Positions 1 through 9,600 of a DNA stretch of 64,000 nucleotides are shown here, one piece after another. The stretch's first letter is position 1; each line of letters begins with the position of its first letter. Below the pieces are notes generated by a model. It was not told where the DNA came from and ran no database searches. It worked only from the letters and a program-made list of their open reading frames with translations. Made by a program: the position numbers and the translations under genes. The stretch covers positions 310,001 to 374,000 of the forward strand of contig NZ_JBLXCD010000001.1 of the NCBI RefSeq assembly GCF_048265165.1. The letters run 5' to 3'. The DNA is from Oceanospirillum sp048265165. Lineage in GTDB: Bacteria > Pseudomonadota > Gammaproteobacteria > Pseudomonadales > Halomonadaceae.

Positions 1-1
1 G

Positions 2-1426
2 GAATTGCTTTCCGGGCAGCAAGCTAACTTTCAATATGAAATACAGCAACAGGATGAAGATGGCTGCCTGCGTTGGCTAATGCTAAATATATCGCTGCTG
101 CACGACCATGACGCTTACCCAAGTTACTATTTCTATCAGGTCTATGACTTAACAGACCGTAAAAAAGCAGAACTGAAGCTACACCATCTGGCCAGTTATG
201 ATGCCTTGACTGGCTTGCTGAACGCCCCTCAGATTAAGCTTGAAATAGAGAATTTAGTTGAGCTTAACCAGTTTGAAAGAACTTTTGTGGCTGTTGTGAC
301 TATTGATATTGATGACTTCAATATTGTAAATGATGCCTTCAGCCTGAATATGGGAGACAAGATTCTGGCTGAGCTGGCTATGCGGTTGAGAGATATAGAT
401 CGCTATAATCTTTTGATCGGCAGACCTGGCGGTGATCGCTTTATACTGATACTTCACTCGCTTGAAAGTGTTAATCAGGCGATGTTTATCACCCATCACG
501 CCCTGGATGAGCTCAGGGAACCATGCTTTATCGAAAGTGATGAGATTTTGCTGACCGCTTGCGCTGGCATAGCGATCAGCCCCACGGACGGAACTTCCAG
601 TGATACGCTGTTGGCCGCCAGTGCAGAAGCTCTTCAAATAGCTAAAGTGAATGGCACAAATCAGATTCATTTCTATAATGAGCAAATTTCCGATCACGTC
701 AAAGGTCGTATTCTGAACGAAACCAGAATACTCCACGCCCTGGATAATGGGGGTTTAGAGTGTTGGCTATTTCCGATTACATCAATTGAAGGCTCGTCAG
801 ACACTGCATTTTATAAAATCCGGATTTTCTGGCGGGAAGCGGACTACTACCTTACCCCCGAGAGCTTTATTGATATTGCAAATGTCAGTGGACTGTCCGA
901 GAGGCTTCTTAACTCAGTACTTGATCAACTCATCATCGACTTTAAACAAAAAGCAGCCCAGAACCACCATCCAACAGTTATTGTGCCATTTTATCCCTCT
1001 GTTCTGCCTTCAAAAGCTTTAATTTCAGCTTTTGCTGAAAAAAGCAAAAGTAACAACCTTAAACCAGAACAGTTTGTTTTTGGGCTATCCAGTAAGATTC
1101 TTAAAGAAAGTAAAACCGCGATCCAAAAAATTAATGATGTTAGAGAAAATGGATTTAAGCTCTGCCTTAATCTGTTTACAGGCAAATCTGCATCGGTTGA
1201 TTTGCTTCATACCACAGCCCCTGAATACTGTGAGTTTTCCATTCCCCCGGATTGCCAAACGGATACCCGCTATCAGACTGCAATTCTAAGCATGACGAAC
1301 GCTCTTAATATTCCGGTTATTTTGAATGCACGCCAAAACAGCAAAGTTCCCGAAGCAATCTCGGAGTTGGCATCCTATACCATTGATGGTACAGACCAGG
1401 CACTGAGCATCGGATATCTGCGATAG
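2..1426 (+). CDS. Degenerate GGDEF/EAL domain protein (5' end outside window)
   Basis: The frame is open to the left edge, so the true start lies outside. In order: the end of a PAS-like segment (ending near 'YDLTDRKKAE'), a GGDEF-type domain beginning at 'YDALTGLL', and an EAL-type domain filling the C-terminal half. The GGDEF motif reads GGDRF (bases 428-442), so the catalytic Glu is Arg. In the EAL half none of the usual signatures survives: the EAL position reads like 'YKIRIFW', the DDFG position like 'NLFTG', and the final AEGVE is replaced by 'LNARQN'. Seen: both active sites are degraded while the folds seem retained. Inference: a c-di-GMP receptor, scaffold or partner-binding protein rather than an enzyme. 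The sensor kinase gene follows on the same strand after 45 bases, suggesting one operon. Family assignment is fairly sure; function is not known. Confidence 0.8.
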   Translation, partial: ELLSGQQANFQYEIQQQDEDGCLRWLMLNISLLHDHDAYPSYYFYQVYDLTDRKKAELKLHHLASYDALTGLLNAPQIKLEIENLVELNQFERTFVAVVTIDIDDFNIVNDAFSLNMGDKILAELAMRLRDIDRYNLLIGRPGGDRFILILHSLESVNQAMFITHHALDELREPCFIESDEILLTACAGIAISPTDGTSSDTLLAASAEALQIAKVNGTNQIHFYNEQISDHVKGRILNETRILHALDNGGLECWLFPITSIEGSSDTAFYKIRIFWREADYYLTPESFIDIANVSGLSERLLNSVLDQLIIDFKQKAAQNHHPTVIVPFYPSVLPSKALISAFAEKSKSNNLKPEQFVFGLSSKILKESKTAIQKINDVRENGFKLCLNLFTGKSASVDLLHTTAPEYCEFSIPPDCQTDTRYQTAILSMTNALNIPVILNARQNSKVPEAISELASYTIDGTDQALSIGYLR

Positions 1427-1471
1427 CCTAAGCAGTAGGTCATAAACCTTATTGACGAAAAGGAAATCGGC

Positions 1472-4015
1472 ATGCTTTCAAATATTCGTGAGATTAACCA
1501 GAGCAAATGGGCCTTGGTAGCAGGAGGTGGCATAACGCTGCTACTCAGCCTGATGATTTTAATTGGCTGGTATTTTGAGCTGTACTTTCTGGTAAGCCCT
1601 TTTGAATCCGGGATAAGCCGCTTTAATACTGGACTGATGTTTATACTCCTAGCTTTATCTCTGATCAGTTTTCCCGCAATAACCTTCTGGCAGAAAGGCC
1701 TTATCTGGCTCGCACCTTTAATGTTATTGATTTTCTCAGGAGCGACCTTCTATCAGTACATTTCCGATCATTCCTTTGGGATTGACGAGTACTTTATGAT
1801 AGACAGAATGCCAGCTGAGCAAGGCCGTTATCCGGGAAGGCCATCTCCGGCAACCTTACTTTGCTTTATTGCTCTGACGACCTCAATGATGATTCGGAAT
1901 ATTGTCCGCTATTCACACACAAACTTGTCTGAGCAGGCTCTTTTTAACCACCGTCATCTCCAGATAGCTCTGGCAGCTTATTCCTCTCTGATCATGGCCA
2001 CCGCCGGTACCGTTTCAATTGCGGCTATTGTTTGGATAACGGGCAGCCAGGATACTATTTTTGGAAAGCTATCATCCGGGCAATCCCTGTTAACATCTGT
2101 TGTATTTCTAATTGCCTGCCTGTCACTTATTCTTCATTTAGTGCTGTTTAATCCATTCGAAATACGTATTTATTGGCTGCCACACTCCGTTTTTATCGCT
2201 TTTTTGGTTGCTGGATTAGTCATTGCCAATAATACCCATGATAATAAAAAACATTATTTCGAGATGGAAAAAGTAAACCACCTCGCTTTAGTAAGGCAGA
2301 TGGTTTTTTCTTCTTTGGATGACGCTGTTATCGATCTGACAGAGCTGTCCTGGTACAAGGGAGACCCCTTAATTCAGCCCCGCGCACTGGAAAAAGAGCA
2401 TAAGCCGAGCTTAGTTGGCCTGGTCTTTGAGAAGCAAGGTAAACAATTTGAGCAATACGGCACACCTATTCAGGTGCCACTGCCGGATTGCTCGACACAC
2501 CCTTATAAGCTTCGCTGGGTCGGCAAGCACTTGCTGATAACGGTTAAAGCGGCAATTTCAAACCCCGGAAAAGACCTCTGTATACACGGCCTATTCAGTG
2601 AAGACTACTTTCTTAAAGTACTCCGGATAAACCCCAGTCTGAAATTCCACACCTGGTTGACACCCGCATTCGATACATTACCGACGATTACAGCAGAGAA
2701 CATCGATAAAGTGTCGGTGACTATTGGTGGACGTCAGTTTGTTATTCATCTGAGGCCTACCCAGAACACACTTAGAATGTTTGGCCAGGATTCCAGAGCA
2801 TTTATTATTATTCTATCCGCAATTTTTGGCCTTACCGCAGCGATGGCAATACGTATGTTACTGAAGTCGCGAAGGCACTACTTGCAGATTGCAGCGGCTA
2901 ATGAACAGCTTGTTAAACTTGAAGAGCGCAATAGTAAGGTACTGGAAATGGCCCCGGAAGCTGTCATTCTGGTAAACAAAGCCGGTTCAATTATTTATTC
3001 AAACTACAGAAGTTTTGAGATCTTTGGTTACAAGCCACAGCAGCTTGAGGGAGAGCCCCTTGAAACCCTACTTCCGGAAGCCCTGAGAGAGGCACATAAA
3101 GGGCATAGAACACGCTATATCGAAAAACCTGTTAACCGTGAGATGGGGCAAAATTTGTCACTTAAAGCGCTGCATGCCAATGGACATACTTTCCCTGTTG
3201 ATATTGTGCTTAGTCCGATTGAGTATGGTGAGCAAACGGTCATCATGGCCATTATCCGCGATATTTCGGATAAAATTGCTGAAAGAAAACGCATACAGCA
3301 GGACCTTGAAGAGAAAGTCGTTCTGCTAAAAGAGGTTTATCACCGCGTAAAAAACAACATGCAGGTGATCGCCAGCTTGTTGAAAATGCAGTCACGGGTC
3401 GCAGAACATCAGCAAACCAAAAACAGTCTGAACGAAGCCTCTTTACGTATCTCAGCACTGGCATTGGTTCACGAGAAGCTATATCAGTCCGACAATCTTT
3501 CGCAGGCCAGCATCCGCTCTTACATTGACAGCCTTACAGATACTCTACGGCAGAGCTATCTCGGCACCATGCCACTCAAGATTGACATTGAAGCCTGTGA
3601 TGGTGAATTTGAGCCTGAGGTTATCGTACCTATTGGCCTGATTCTTAACGAACTAATCTCAAATGCCATGAAACATGCCTTTAAAAATCAGGATGAAAAA
3701 GCCTTATCAGCCATCACAATTAGTTTTTTACCTGATGACTCTGACGATCAGTATATACTGCGTGTGGCAGATAACGGTTCCGGAATTAAAGATATTCCTG
3801 CGTTAAATCAGAGCAAAAGTCTGGGACTTAAACTGATAAAAAACCTTACAGCACAGTTAAAGGCGAAACTTGAAATTGACTCAGATGACGCGGGAACTAT
3901 CTTCAGCATACGTATCCCTTCCCAGTCGCTGACACCTTCTGCTTCCCCCTTGGTTGCCAGTGGCATAGCAACTAAGTATCAGCGAAAAAAACGCACCGAT
4001 GGCTCCCGTTTTTGA
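1472..4015 (+). CDS. Membrane PAS/HisKA_2 sensor histidine kinase
   Basis: The 847-residue protein has about eight N-terminal membrane segments (residues 15-265), a probable periplasmic segment (about 270-445), another membrane segment near 447-466, a short coiled stretch, a PAS domain (about 489-600), then a HisKA_2 phosphoacceptor domain with 'EVYHRVKNN' (His624) and an ATPase domain with N-box 'LNELISNAMKHAFK' and G-box 'DNGSGIKD'. HisKA_2 kinases usually signal to unlinked or stand-alone response regulators; none is encoded next to it. The start is supported by AGGAAA just upstream. It follows the degenerate GGDEF/EAL gene by 45 bases, so the two may share a transcript. The multi-membrane N-terminus is a sensor of unknown ligand. 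Kinase assignment is secure; the stimulus cannot be told. Confidence 0.9.
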   Translation: MLSNIREINQSKWALVAGGGITLLLSLMILIGWYFELYFLVSPFESGISRFNTGLMFILLALSLISFPAITFWQKGLIWLAPLMLLIFSGATFYQYISDHSFGIDEYFMIDRMPAEQGRYPGRPSPATLLCFIALTTSMMIRNIVRYSHTNLSEQALFNHRHLQIALAAYSSLIMATAGTVSIAAIVWITGSQDTIFGKLSSGQSLLTSVVFLIACLSLILHLVLFNPFEIRIYWLPHSVFIAFLVAGLVIANNTHDNKKHYFEMEKVNHLALVRQMVFSSLDDAVIDLTELSWYKGDPLIQPRALEKEHKPSLVGLVFEKQGKQFEQYGTPIQVPLPDCSTHPYKLRWVGKHLLITVKAAISNPGKDLCIHGLFSEDYFLKVLRINPSLKFHTWLTPAFDTLPTITAENIDKVSVTIGGRQFVIHLRPTQNTLRMFGQDSRAFIIILSAIFGLTAAMAIRMLLKSRRHYLQIAAANEQLVKLEERNSKVLEMAPEAVILVNKAGSIIYSNYRSFEIFGYKPQQLEGEPLETLLPEALREAHKGHRTRYIEKPVNREMGQNLSLKALHANGHTFPVDIVLSPIEYGEQTVIMAIIRDISDKIAERKRIQQDLEEKVVLLKEVYHRVKNNMQVIASLLKMQSRVAEHQQTKNSLNEASLRISALALVHEKLYQSDNLSQASIRSYIDSLTDTLRQSYLGTMPLKIDIEACDGEFEPEVIVPIGLILNELISNAMKHAFKNQDEKALSAITISFLPDDSDDQYILRVADNGSGIKDIPALNQSKSLGLKLIKNLTAQLKAKLEIDSDDAGTIFSIRIPSQSLTPSASPLVASGIATKYQRKKRTDGSRF

Positions 4016-4062
4016 TGGTATGTCCCCCTGAGTATCTGCGCCTTAGTCAAACACAGCACAGG

Positions 4063-4902
4063 TTAATAGCGGGCAGGTTCCTCATAACGCGCCTTCATTA
4101 AATCGGCTTTAAGCTGACTACCATCTGAACTCAGCGCGCCCCGGGCCTTCAGGCTTTGATACCCCTCATCAAGGGCCTGTCGAATATCAGGCCGACGCTT
4201 ATCAACCCAGATAGCCAAAGGTGCCTGGATCAGGGGTGTATAGTGAAACACATCTCCTAACCCCTTTTTCTCAAAATACCAACTGAAATGCTTGCCTCCC
4301 CAGAGGTATTCTGCCCTACCATGTTGCAGCATTCGAACGGCACTATGGTTATCTTTAGCCATCGCAAGCTTGATTGCTCCGGATTCAGATAGTGCTGCCA
4401 AATCTTTGAAATAGCGATAAGGAGACTCCCAACCTCGAATGACGATCATGCGATGTCCTTTAAGCTCACTTTCACTGATGGTCATGTGCTCTGGTGGTAA
4501 GCGAGAGTAGATACCGGCTGACCAAGGAAATTGCCAGTCACTGGTGGTACAGCAGTCACCGAAACTTGGATGTCTCCCAGTAATAATAGCCGAAGCCGTG
4601 TGGTCAGAAACACTGCGGTAAACGCGGGCAACCGGTAATATTTTAAACTCACAGTTTAGCCCGGCTTCAGAGCAGATCTCTCTGACGGTTTCGATAACAG
4701 TCCCGGACAGACGGCCCGATGGTGCAATATGAGCCAGAGGTGGATAAGAAAAAAAAGCGATGATGGTACTCTCATCATCGGGAATACGACTGCTTTGTAA
4801 TATTGCGCTGCCCTTAGCGGTACGGTTTACATCACTGGCTTCAGATGACAGGAATGAAAAAAGCGGGATTAACCCTACCAGTAATACCAGGATTGATTTC
4901 AT
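4063..4902 (-). CDS. Periplasmic solute-binding protein, family 3-like
   Basis: The 279-residue protein starts with a clear Sec signal peptide (MKSILVLLVGLIPLFSF, cleavage probably near SSEA). The rest looks like the periplasmic amino-acid-type binding fold (SBP_bac_3), with the recognisable opening about 'IIAFFSYPPLAHI' followed by 'GRLSGTVIETVREICSEAGL'. No ABC permease or ATPase gene is adjacent, so it may be an orphan binding protein, a sensory input module, or a divergent member of the family often found near signalling genes in this group. The start has AGGGAG close upstream. It lies 28 bases downstream of the glycerate kinase gene on the same strand, so the two are probably co-transcribed. 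Ligand unknown. Confidence 0.7.
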   Translation of the reverse strand: MKSILVLLVGLIPLFSFLSSEASDVNRTAKGSAILQSSRIPDDESTIIAFFSYPPLAHIAPSGRLSGTVIETVREICSEAGLNCEFKILPVARVYRSVSDHTASAIITGRHPSFGDCCTTSDWQFPWSAGIYSRLPPEHMTISESELKGHRMIVIRGWESPYRYFKDLAALSESGAIKLAMAKDNHSAVRMLQHGRAEYLWGGKHFSWYFEKKGLGDVFHYTPLIQAPLAIWVDKRRPDIRQALDEGYQSLKARGALSSDGSQLKADLMKARYEEPARY

Positions 4903-4930
4903 GACACTCCCTGAAATAAAAAAATATGCG

Positions 4931-6076
4931 CTAGTCTAACGGCTCAGAGTTCTCAGAAAAAAGAAGTTGTAACAGCACCTGTGTCGCATTGAAGAGGTTT
5001 TCTTGAGCTAGCGCCAAAGCCTGCTCTAATGATTGGTTTTCCGGTGTAATCGAAAGTGCAAGACTGATACCTTCTTTATATACAGCCTCGTAGCCATCAC
5101 CTAGTTTTCCTGTTAATGCGACAACAGGTTTGGATAGCCTCTGAGCTCTTCGGGCCACCCCGACAGGTGTTTTACCTGCAAGAGACTGGCCGTCCAGGCA
5201 GCCTTCTCCGGTTATAACCCAGTCTGCCTCTGTGCAATAACGATCAAAAGCGACAATCTCCAATACTTGTTCAATACCCGGTTGCAGACTGGTATTAAAA
5301 GCAGCAAGAAAAGCGGCGGCAAGGCCGCCGGCAGCCCCTGAGCCGGGAATATCGGCCACTGAACGGCCAAAAGTTTTATATAAGACCTCTGACCAGTTGA
5401 TTAGCCCCTGATCCAGAGAAAGAACCTGATCCGTTGTTGCGCCTTTCTGCGGACCGAAAACTGTGCTGGCACCCGCCTCCCCCGTTAAAGGGTTACTCAC
5501 ATCACAGGCCAGCAAAAATTCACTCTCGCCCAACCTCGGGTCCAGCTGCTCCAGATTAAGAGAACTGACCTGGTTAAGCATTTCACCCGTGGGTAATATC
5601 GCCTGGCCTTCAGGGCTTAAAGGCTGAGCCCCTAGCGCCGCTAGCATGCCGATGCCACCATCATTCGTAGCACTCCCACCCAGTGCGATCAAAAAACGCC
5701 GTATCCCTTTGTCCAGCATCGCTAATATCAGCTGACCAACCCCCAGAGTGGTGGTTACCTCCGGGTTGCGGCGATCCACAGGCACAAGATGAAGGCCCGC
5801 TGCCTCGGCTATTTCAATAATAGCGGTATCGCCATTCACGACACCGGCCTTTGCCTGAACCGGATGAAAGAGTGGCCCGGTTACAGTAAAAAGCTCTGAC
5901 TGACCATCAAGAGCAGAAATGAGTACATCCAGCGTACCCTCGCCTCCGTCAGCCAAGGGTAACGTGGTGATATCCGCATCAGGCAGGCAGTGTTTTATCG
6001 CCAGTGCAATGGAACAACAGACCTGGTCTGCGGTCATACTTTCTTTAAATGAATCTGGGGCAATCAGAAATTTCAC
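4931..6076 (-). CDS. glxK: Glycerate kinase (GarK/GlxK family)
   Basis: This is a 381-residue cytoplasmic kinase of the GarK/GlxK glycerate kinase family, usual length about 380. The family phosphorylates D-glycerate with ATP, normally to 2-phosphoglycerate, feeding glyoxylate, tartronate or serine catabolism into glycolysis. Signatures seen: N-terminal 'KFLIAPDSFKESM', 'LADGGEGTLDVL', the glycine-rich 'GGSATNDGGIGMLAALGA' and 'GSGAAGGLAAAFLAAF'. The gene precedes a binding-protein-like gene by 28 bases. A glyoxylate/hydroxypyruvate reductase (GhrA, near 30 kb) that could make its substrate is in the same window but not linked. The upstream region carries short TGTGACA-containing repeats that may be an operator. 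The symbol is by family; which phosphoglycerate it makes is not shown by sequence. Confidence 0.9.
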   Translation of the reverse strand: MKFLIAPDSFKESMTADQVCCSIALAIKHCLPDADITTLPLADGGEGTLDVLISALDGQSELFTVTGPLFHPVQAKAGVVNGDTAIIEIAEAAGLHLVPVDRRNPEVTTTLGVGQLILAMLDKGIRRFLIALGGSATNDGGIGMLAALGAQPLSPEGQAILPTGEMLNQVSSLNLEQLDPRLGESEFLLACDVSNPLTGEAGASTVFGPQKGATTDQVLSLDQGLINWSEVLYKTFGRSVADIPGSGAAGGLAAAFLAAFNTSLQPGIEQVLEIVAFDRYCTEADWVITGEGCLDGQSLAGKTPVGVARRAQRLSKPVVALTGKLGDGYEAVYKEGISLALSITPENQSLEQALALAQENLFNATQVLLQLLFSENSEPLD

Positions 6077-6151
6077 AGTGCACTCTCTTATTTCTTATTT
6101 TATTTATTTGGCTTTGTTTTCTGCACTTTTCCATAAACGTCAATCATCGCG

Positions 6152-6191
6152 TTTTGTGACAAAGGTCGACAAATCACTTTCTGTGACAAGG
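6152..6191. promoter_or_regulatory. Repeated TGTGACA motif upstream of glycerate kinase
   Basis: TGTGACA occurs at 6155-6161 and again at 6182-6188, within longer similar blocks (TTTTGTGACAAAGG and TTCTGTGACAAGG). Between them GACAAA recurs with 10-base spacing. The site lies in the divergent gap between the glycerate kinase gene and the small secreted protein gene. It looks like a regulator-binding region, but the regulator is unknown. Confidence 0.35.
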
Positions 6192-6267
6192 CTCCACAAT
6201 ACTTAACTTGAGGCCTTCGGTTCAAGCCATTATTCTTAACCGTATTGCCCCCTAATAGGTTTTAGCC

Positions 6268-6609
6268 ATGATCTGCCGATACAGTCAACTTACTCCATCA
6301 CGCCATCGGCCGAAGCGCTTAGGGTCAGCCTTGGTTGCGACTCTGCTTTCTTTATCTTTCAGTGCCAATGCCTTAGCTGAATGCCCGGATTACGAGGCCA
6401 AGAGCGCAGCGGATAAGCTTTCAAAAGTTTTCCTGGGAAAGAACAGTTCTGTTTTTCAGCCTGCGGTTGTTCTTAAGCGTCACCATCCCAGTCGCCAGAA
6501 AGAGGTCGCCAGTTACATTAAAGCAGGTAAGCAGTATTACACCATGTTTTCCATTGTGAACGGCAACTGCAAGGCCTTCTTTATCAAGCGGGCTGGCCCT
6601 CGCTATTAA
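6268..6609 (+). CDS. Small secreted protein of unknown function
   Basis: I do not recognise this 113-residue protein. It opens with a basic N-region (RHRPKR) and a hydrophobic core, with likely signal peptidase I cleavage after 'SANALA', leaving a mature protein of about 77 residues that begins 'ECPDYEAKSAAD'. The mature part has two cysteines (near its start and in 'NGNCKAFF'), which could form a disulfide in the periplasm, and is rich in lysine. AGG lies eight bases before the start codon, and a strong terminator follows the stop. It is transcribed away from the glycerate kinase gene and converges on the RND operon, so it is probably a single-gene unit. Confidence 0.6.
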   Translation: MICRYSQLTPSRHRPKRLGSALVATLLSLSFSANALAECPDYEAKSAADKLSKVFLGKNSSVFQPAVVLKRHHPSRQKEVASYIKAGKQYYTMFSIVNGNCKAFFIKRAGPRY

Positions 6610-6633
6610 ATCCATCCACCTTTTTATTTCAAT

Positions 6634-6670
6634 AAAAAAAGCCGCTTCACAATTTTGAAGCGGCTTTTTT
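6634..6670. terminator. Bidirectional intrinsic terminator
   Basis: A nine-base perfect stem (GCCGCTTCA at 6641-6649 with TGAAGCGGC at 6656-6664) is flanked by an A run on the left and a T run on the right. It can end transcription of the small secreted protein (plus) and of the RND operon (minus). Confidence 0.9.
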
Positions 6671-6685
6671 AGTGCTGCCGTTTAG

Positions 6686-9600
6686 TTACACCACATTCAT
6701 TTTAGGGTGGGGTTTATAGGGTATACGGAAGAACATGGCATAAAACACAGGTACTGCAATCAAAGTCAGCAAGGTGGCAAAGCCAAGTCCAAAGGCGATC
6801 ACGACCGCCATACCTTCAAAAAAAGCATCAAACAACAGAGGCACCATCCCAAGAATAGTCGTAATGGCAGCCATACAGACCGGACGTACACGGCTGACCG
6901 CCGAATGAAAGACCGCTTCATAGGGGTCAACACCCTTGGAAAGCTCATAGTTGATCTGATCAAGCAGTACAATACCGTTCTTAACGATCATACCGGAAAG
7001 ACTCAGGAAGCCTAAAAGCGCCATGAAACTGAAGGCGGCATCCATAATCAAAAGCCCCTGGGATACACCGATCAGCGCCAGTGGCACACAGAGCCAAATA
7101 ACAATGGAGGCTTTAAACGAGTTAAATAACAGCACCGTGATAATGAACATAAACAGGTAGCCCATAGGTAATGAGCTGAAAATGTTTTGTTGTGCATCAC
7201 GGGAGTTCTCGTACTCTCCCCCCCATTCCAGGCTATATCCCCGTGGCAGCTCAATCGCTTCAACCTGAGGCCGAATGCGGCGGAAAACAGAGTCTGTGGT
7301 TTCATTCCCCATAATCAGCGGATCACCCATTACTGTGATGGAACGCTTACGGTTTCTGCGCTCAATAATAGGGTCTTCCCAAATGACTTTAAAGTCGGAA
7401 ACCAGGCTGCTCAAAGGTACATAGTTTTTAGTTGCCTGACTATAAACCTGAAGGTCATGCATCTGATCGATCGTCAGGCGCTCCTGGGCTGGCGGCTGCA
7501 TAATAATCGGGATTTGGCGTGTCCCTTCACGATAAACACCAACCTGAGCTCCCGAGAAGTTCATCAGTAGAACACGGTCAATATCTTTCTTGGTAATCCC
7601 TAAACGTCGGGCATGGGACTCATCAAATACCGGGCGCAGTACTTTAACCCGTTGACGCCAGTTATCTTTTATACCCTCAATGCCACCATCTTCAGCAAAA
7701 ATCGTTTTTGCTTTTACAGAAAGCTGGCGAAGCACTTCCGGGTCCGGGCCAATAAAGCGCGCTTCCAGTTTAGAGCCACTTGCGGGGCCTAACATTAGCC
7801 GCTCCAGCTTGAAATCCAGATCACTGTGGTTGGCTTTCAGGTACTCGTGCACACTGGCAATCATATCGGGAATATCGCCGCCATTTTTTGCACGAACCAC
7901 AATCTGGCTATAACTGGTATTCGCTTGCGCCACGGAATACGTCAGCATAAAGCGCAACATGCCTTGCCCTGTTGTAGAGGACGCGTAGAGAACACGGTCG
8001 TCTTTCAGGATAAAGTTCTGCACATCCTGAACCCGATCATAGGTATCACTGATATGGCTTCCTTCCGGCATCTCCATCGTGACAAAGAACAAGGGTGTCG
8101 TTGATGGTGGGAAAAATGCCTGCTTAACAAACTGGAATGCCCAGCCAGCTGTAATCAGTGACGCCACAAGAATCAGAACCGTTGTTTTACGGTAGTGAAG
8201 TGCCCGGGACAGCAGCCATTTATAACCTGTAAACAAAATACCCTTGTATGGGTCTTCCAGTTCATGATCTTCTTTTACCTCTTCTTTGAAGAAAAGATCA
8301 CAGAAGAACGGCGTTAAAGTAATGGCCGTAATCCAGCTCAGGAACAATGAAATCAACAAGACCTGAAACAGAGAACCAACAAACTCACCAACTGAATCCG
8401 GTGATAAACCAATCGGAGCAAAAGCCACAATAGCAATAACCGTGGCACCGAGAAGAGGCCACTTAGTTTGCTTGACCACATCTTCGGCAGCTTTGAGCTT
8501 GGTATGCCCACGTTTCAGGCCGATCAGAACGCCCTCGGTGACAACAATGGCATTATCAACCAGCATGCCCAAAGCGATAATAAGTCCGCCCAATGAGATA
8601 CGCTGGAGATTAATCCCCAAATACTGCATCACGATGAAGGTTCCCAGGATGGTCAGTAAGAGAATCAAACCAATCAGAATACCCGAGCGAACCCCCATAA
8701 AGACCAGTAGCACCAGGATCACAATCCCGACAGCCTCAAATAGATTGAGCAGGAAAGAACTGACCGACTTATCCACCTCATGGGACTGGAAATAGATAGT
8801 ATTCAGCTCAATACCGGCAGGCTGCTGATATTTAAGCTCTTCAATCCGTGCCTCAAGGTTTTTACCAATATCAACTACGTTGACACCGGAGGCAAAAGAT
8901 ACGCCCAATAAGAGAGCGCGCTGACCATTAAAGTCAACTTTATGGCTGGCCGGATCTTTATAGCCACGGCGAACTTCTGCCACATCACTCAGATAGACGG
9001 TGTCGCCGGTTGCTGAAGGTAACAGTAGGTTTTCCAGGGCAGAAATATCTTCAAACTCACCGGTCGTACTGATCCGGATATATTCACTACCCACTTTTAC
9101 CCGGCCAGCATTAGAAACCGTATTCTGGCTGCTAAGCAGCTGGTCAAGCTGAGCAACAGTAATACCCAATGCCGATAAGCGAGCCCTGGATATCTCAATA
9201 AAAATTTGCTCCTGCTGCTGGCCAGCGATGGCAACTTTACTGACACCATCAACCAACACCAGATCACGACGAAGAAAATCAACATAGGATTTCAGGTCAT
9301 TGTATCGGTAACCCTCTCCGGTAACCGCCAATAAAACGCCATATACATCCCCAAAATCATCCACGACATTAGGCCCAGACGTTCCCTTGGGCAGAGATGG
9401 AGAAAGATCCCGCATTTTCTTGCGCAGTTCATCCCAAATCTGATTCAGCTCTTTACCGCGATAGGTATCCTTAACGGTCAGCTGAACTTTGGAATAACCT
9501 GCTTTACTGGTTGATACCAGCTTATCAACATAGGGAAGATTCTGGATCGCCTGTTCAATAGGGTATGTCACCTCCTCTTCCACCTGCTCCGGTGTCGCCC

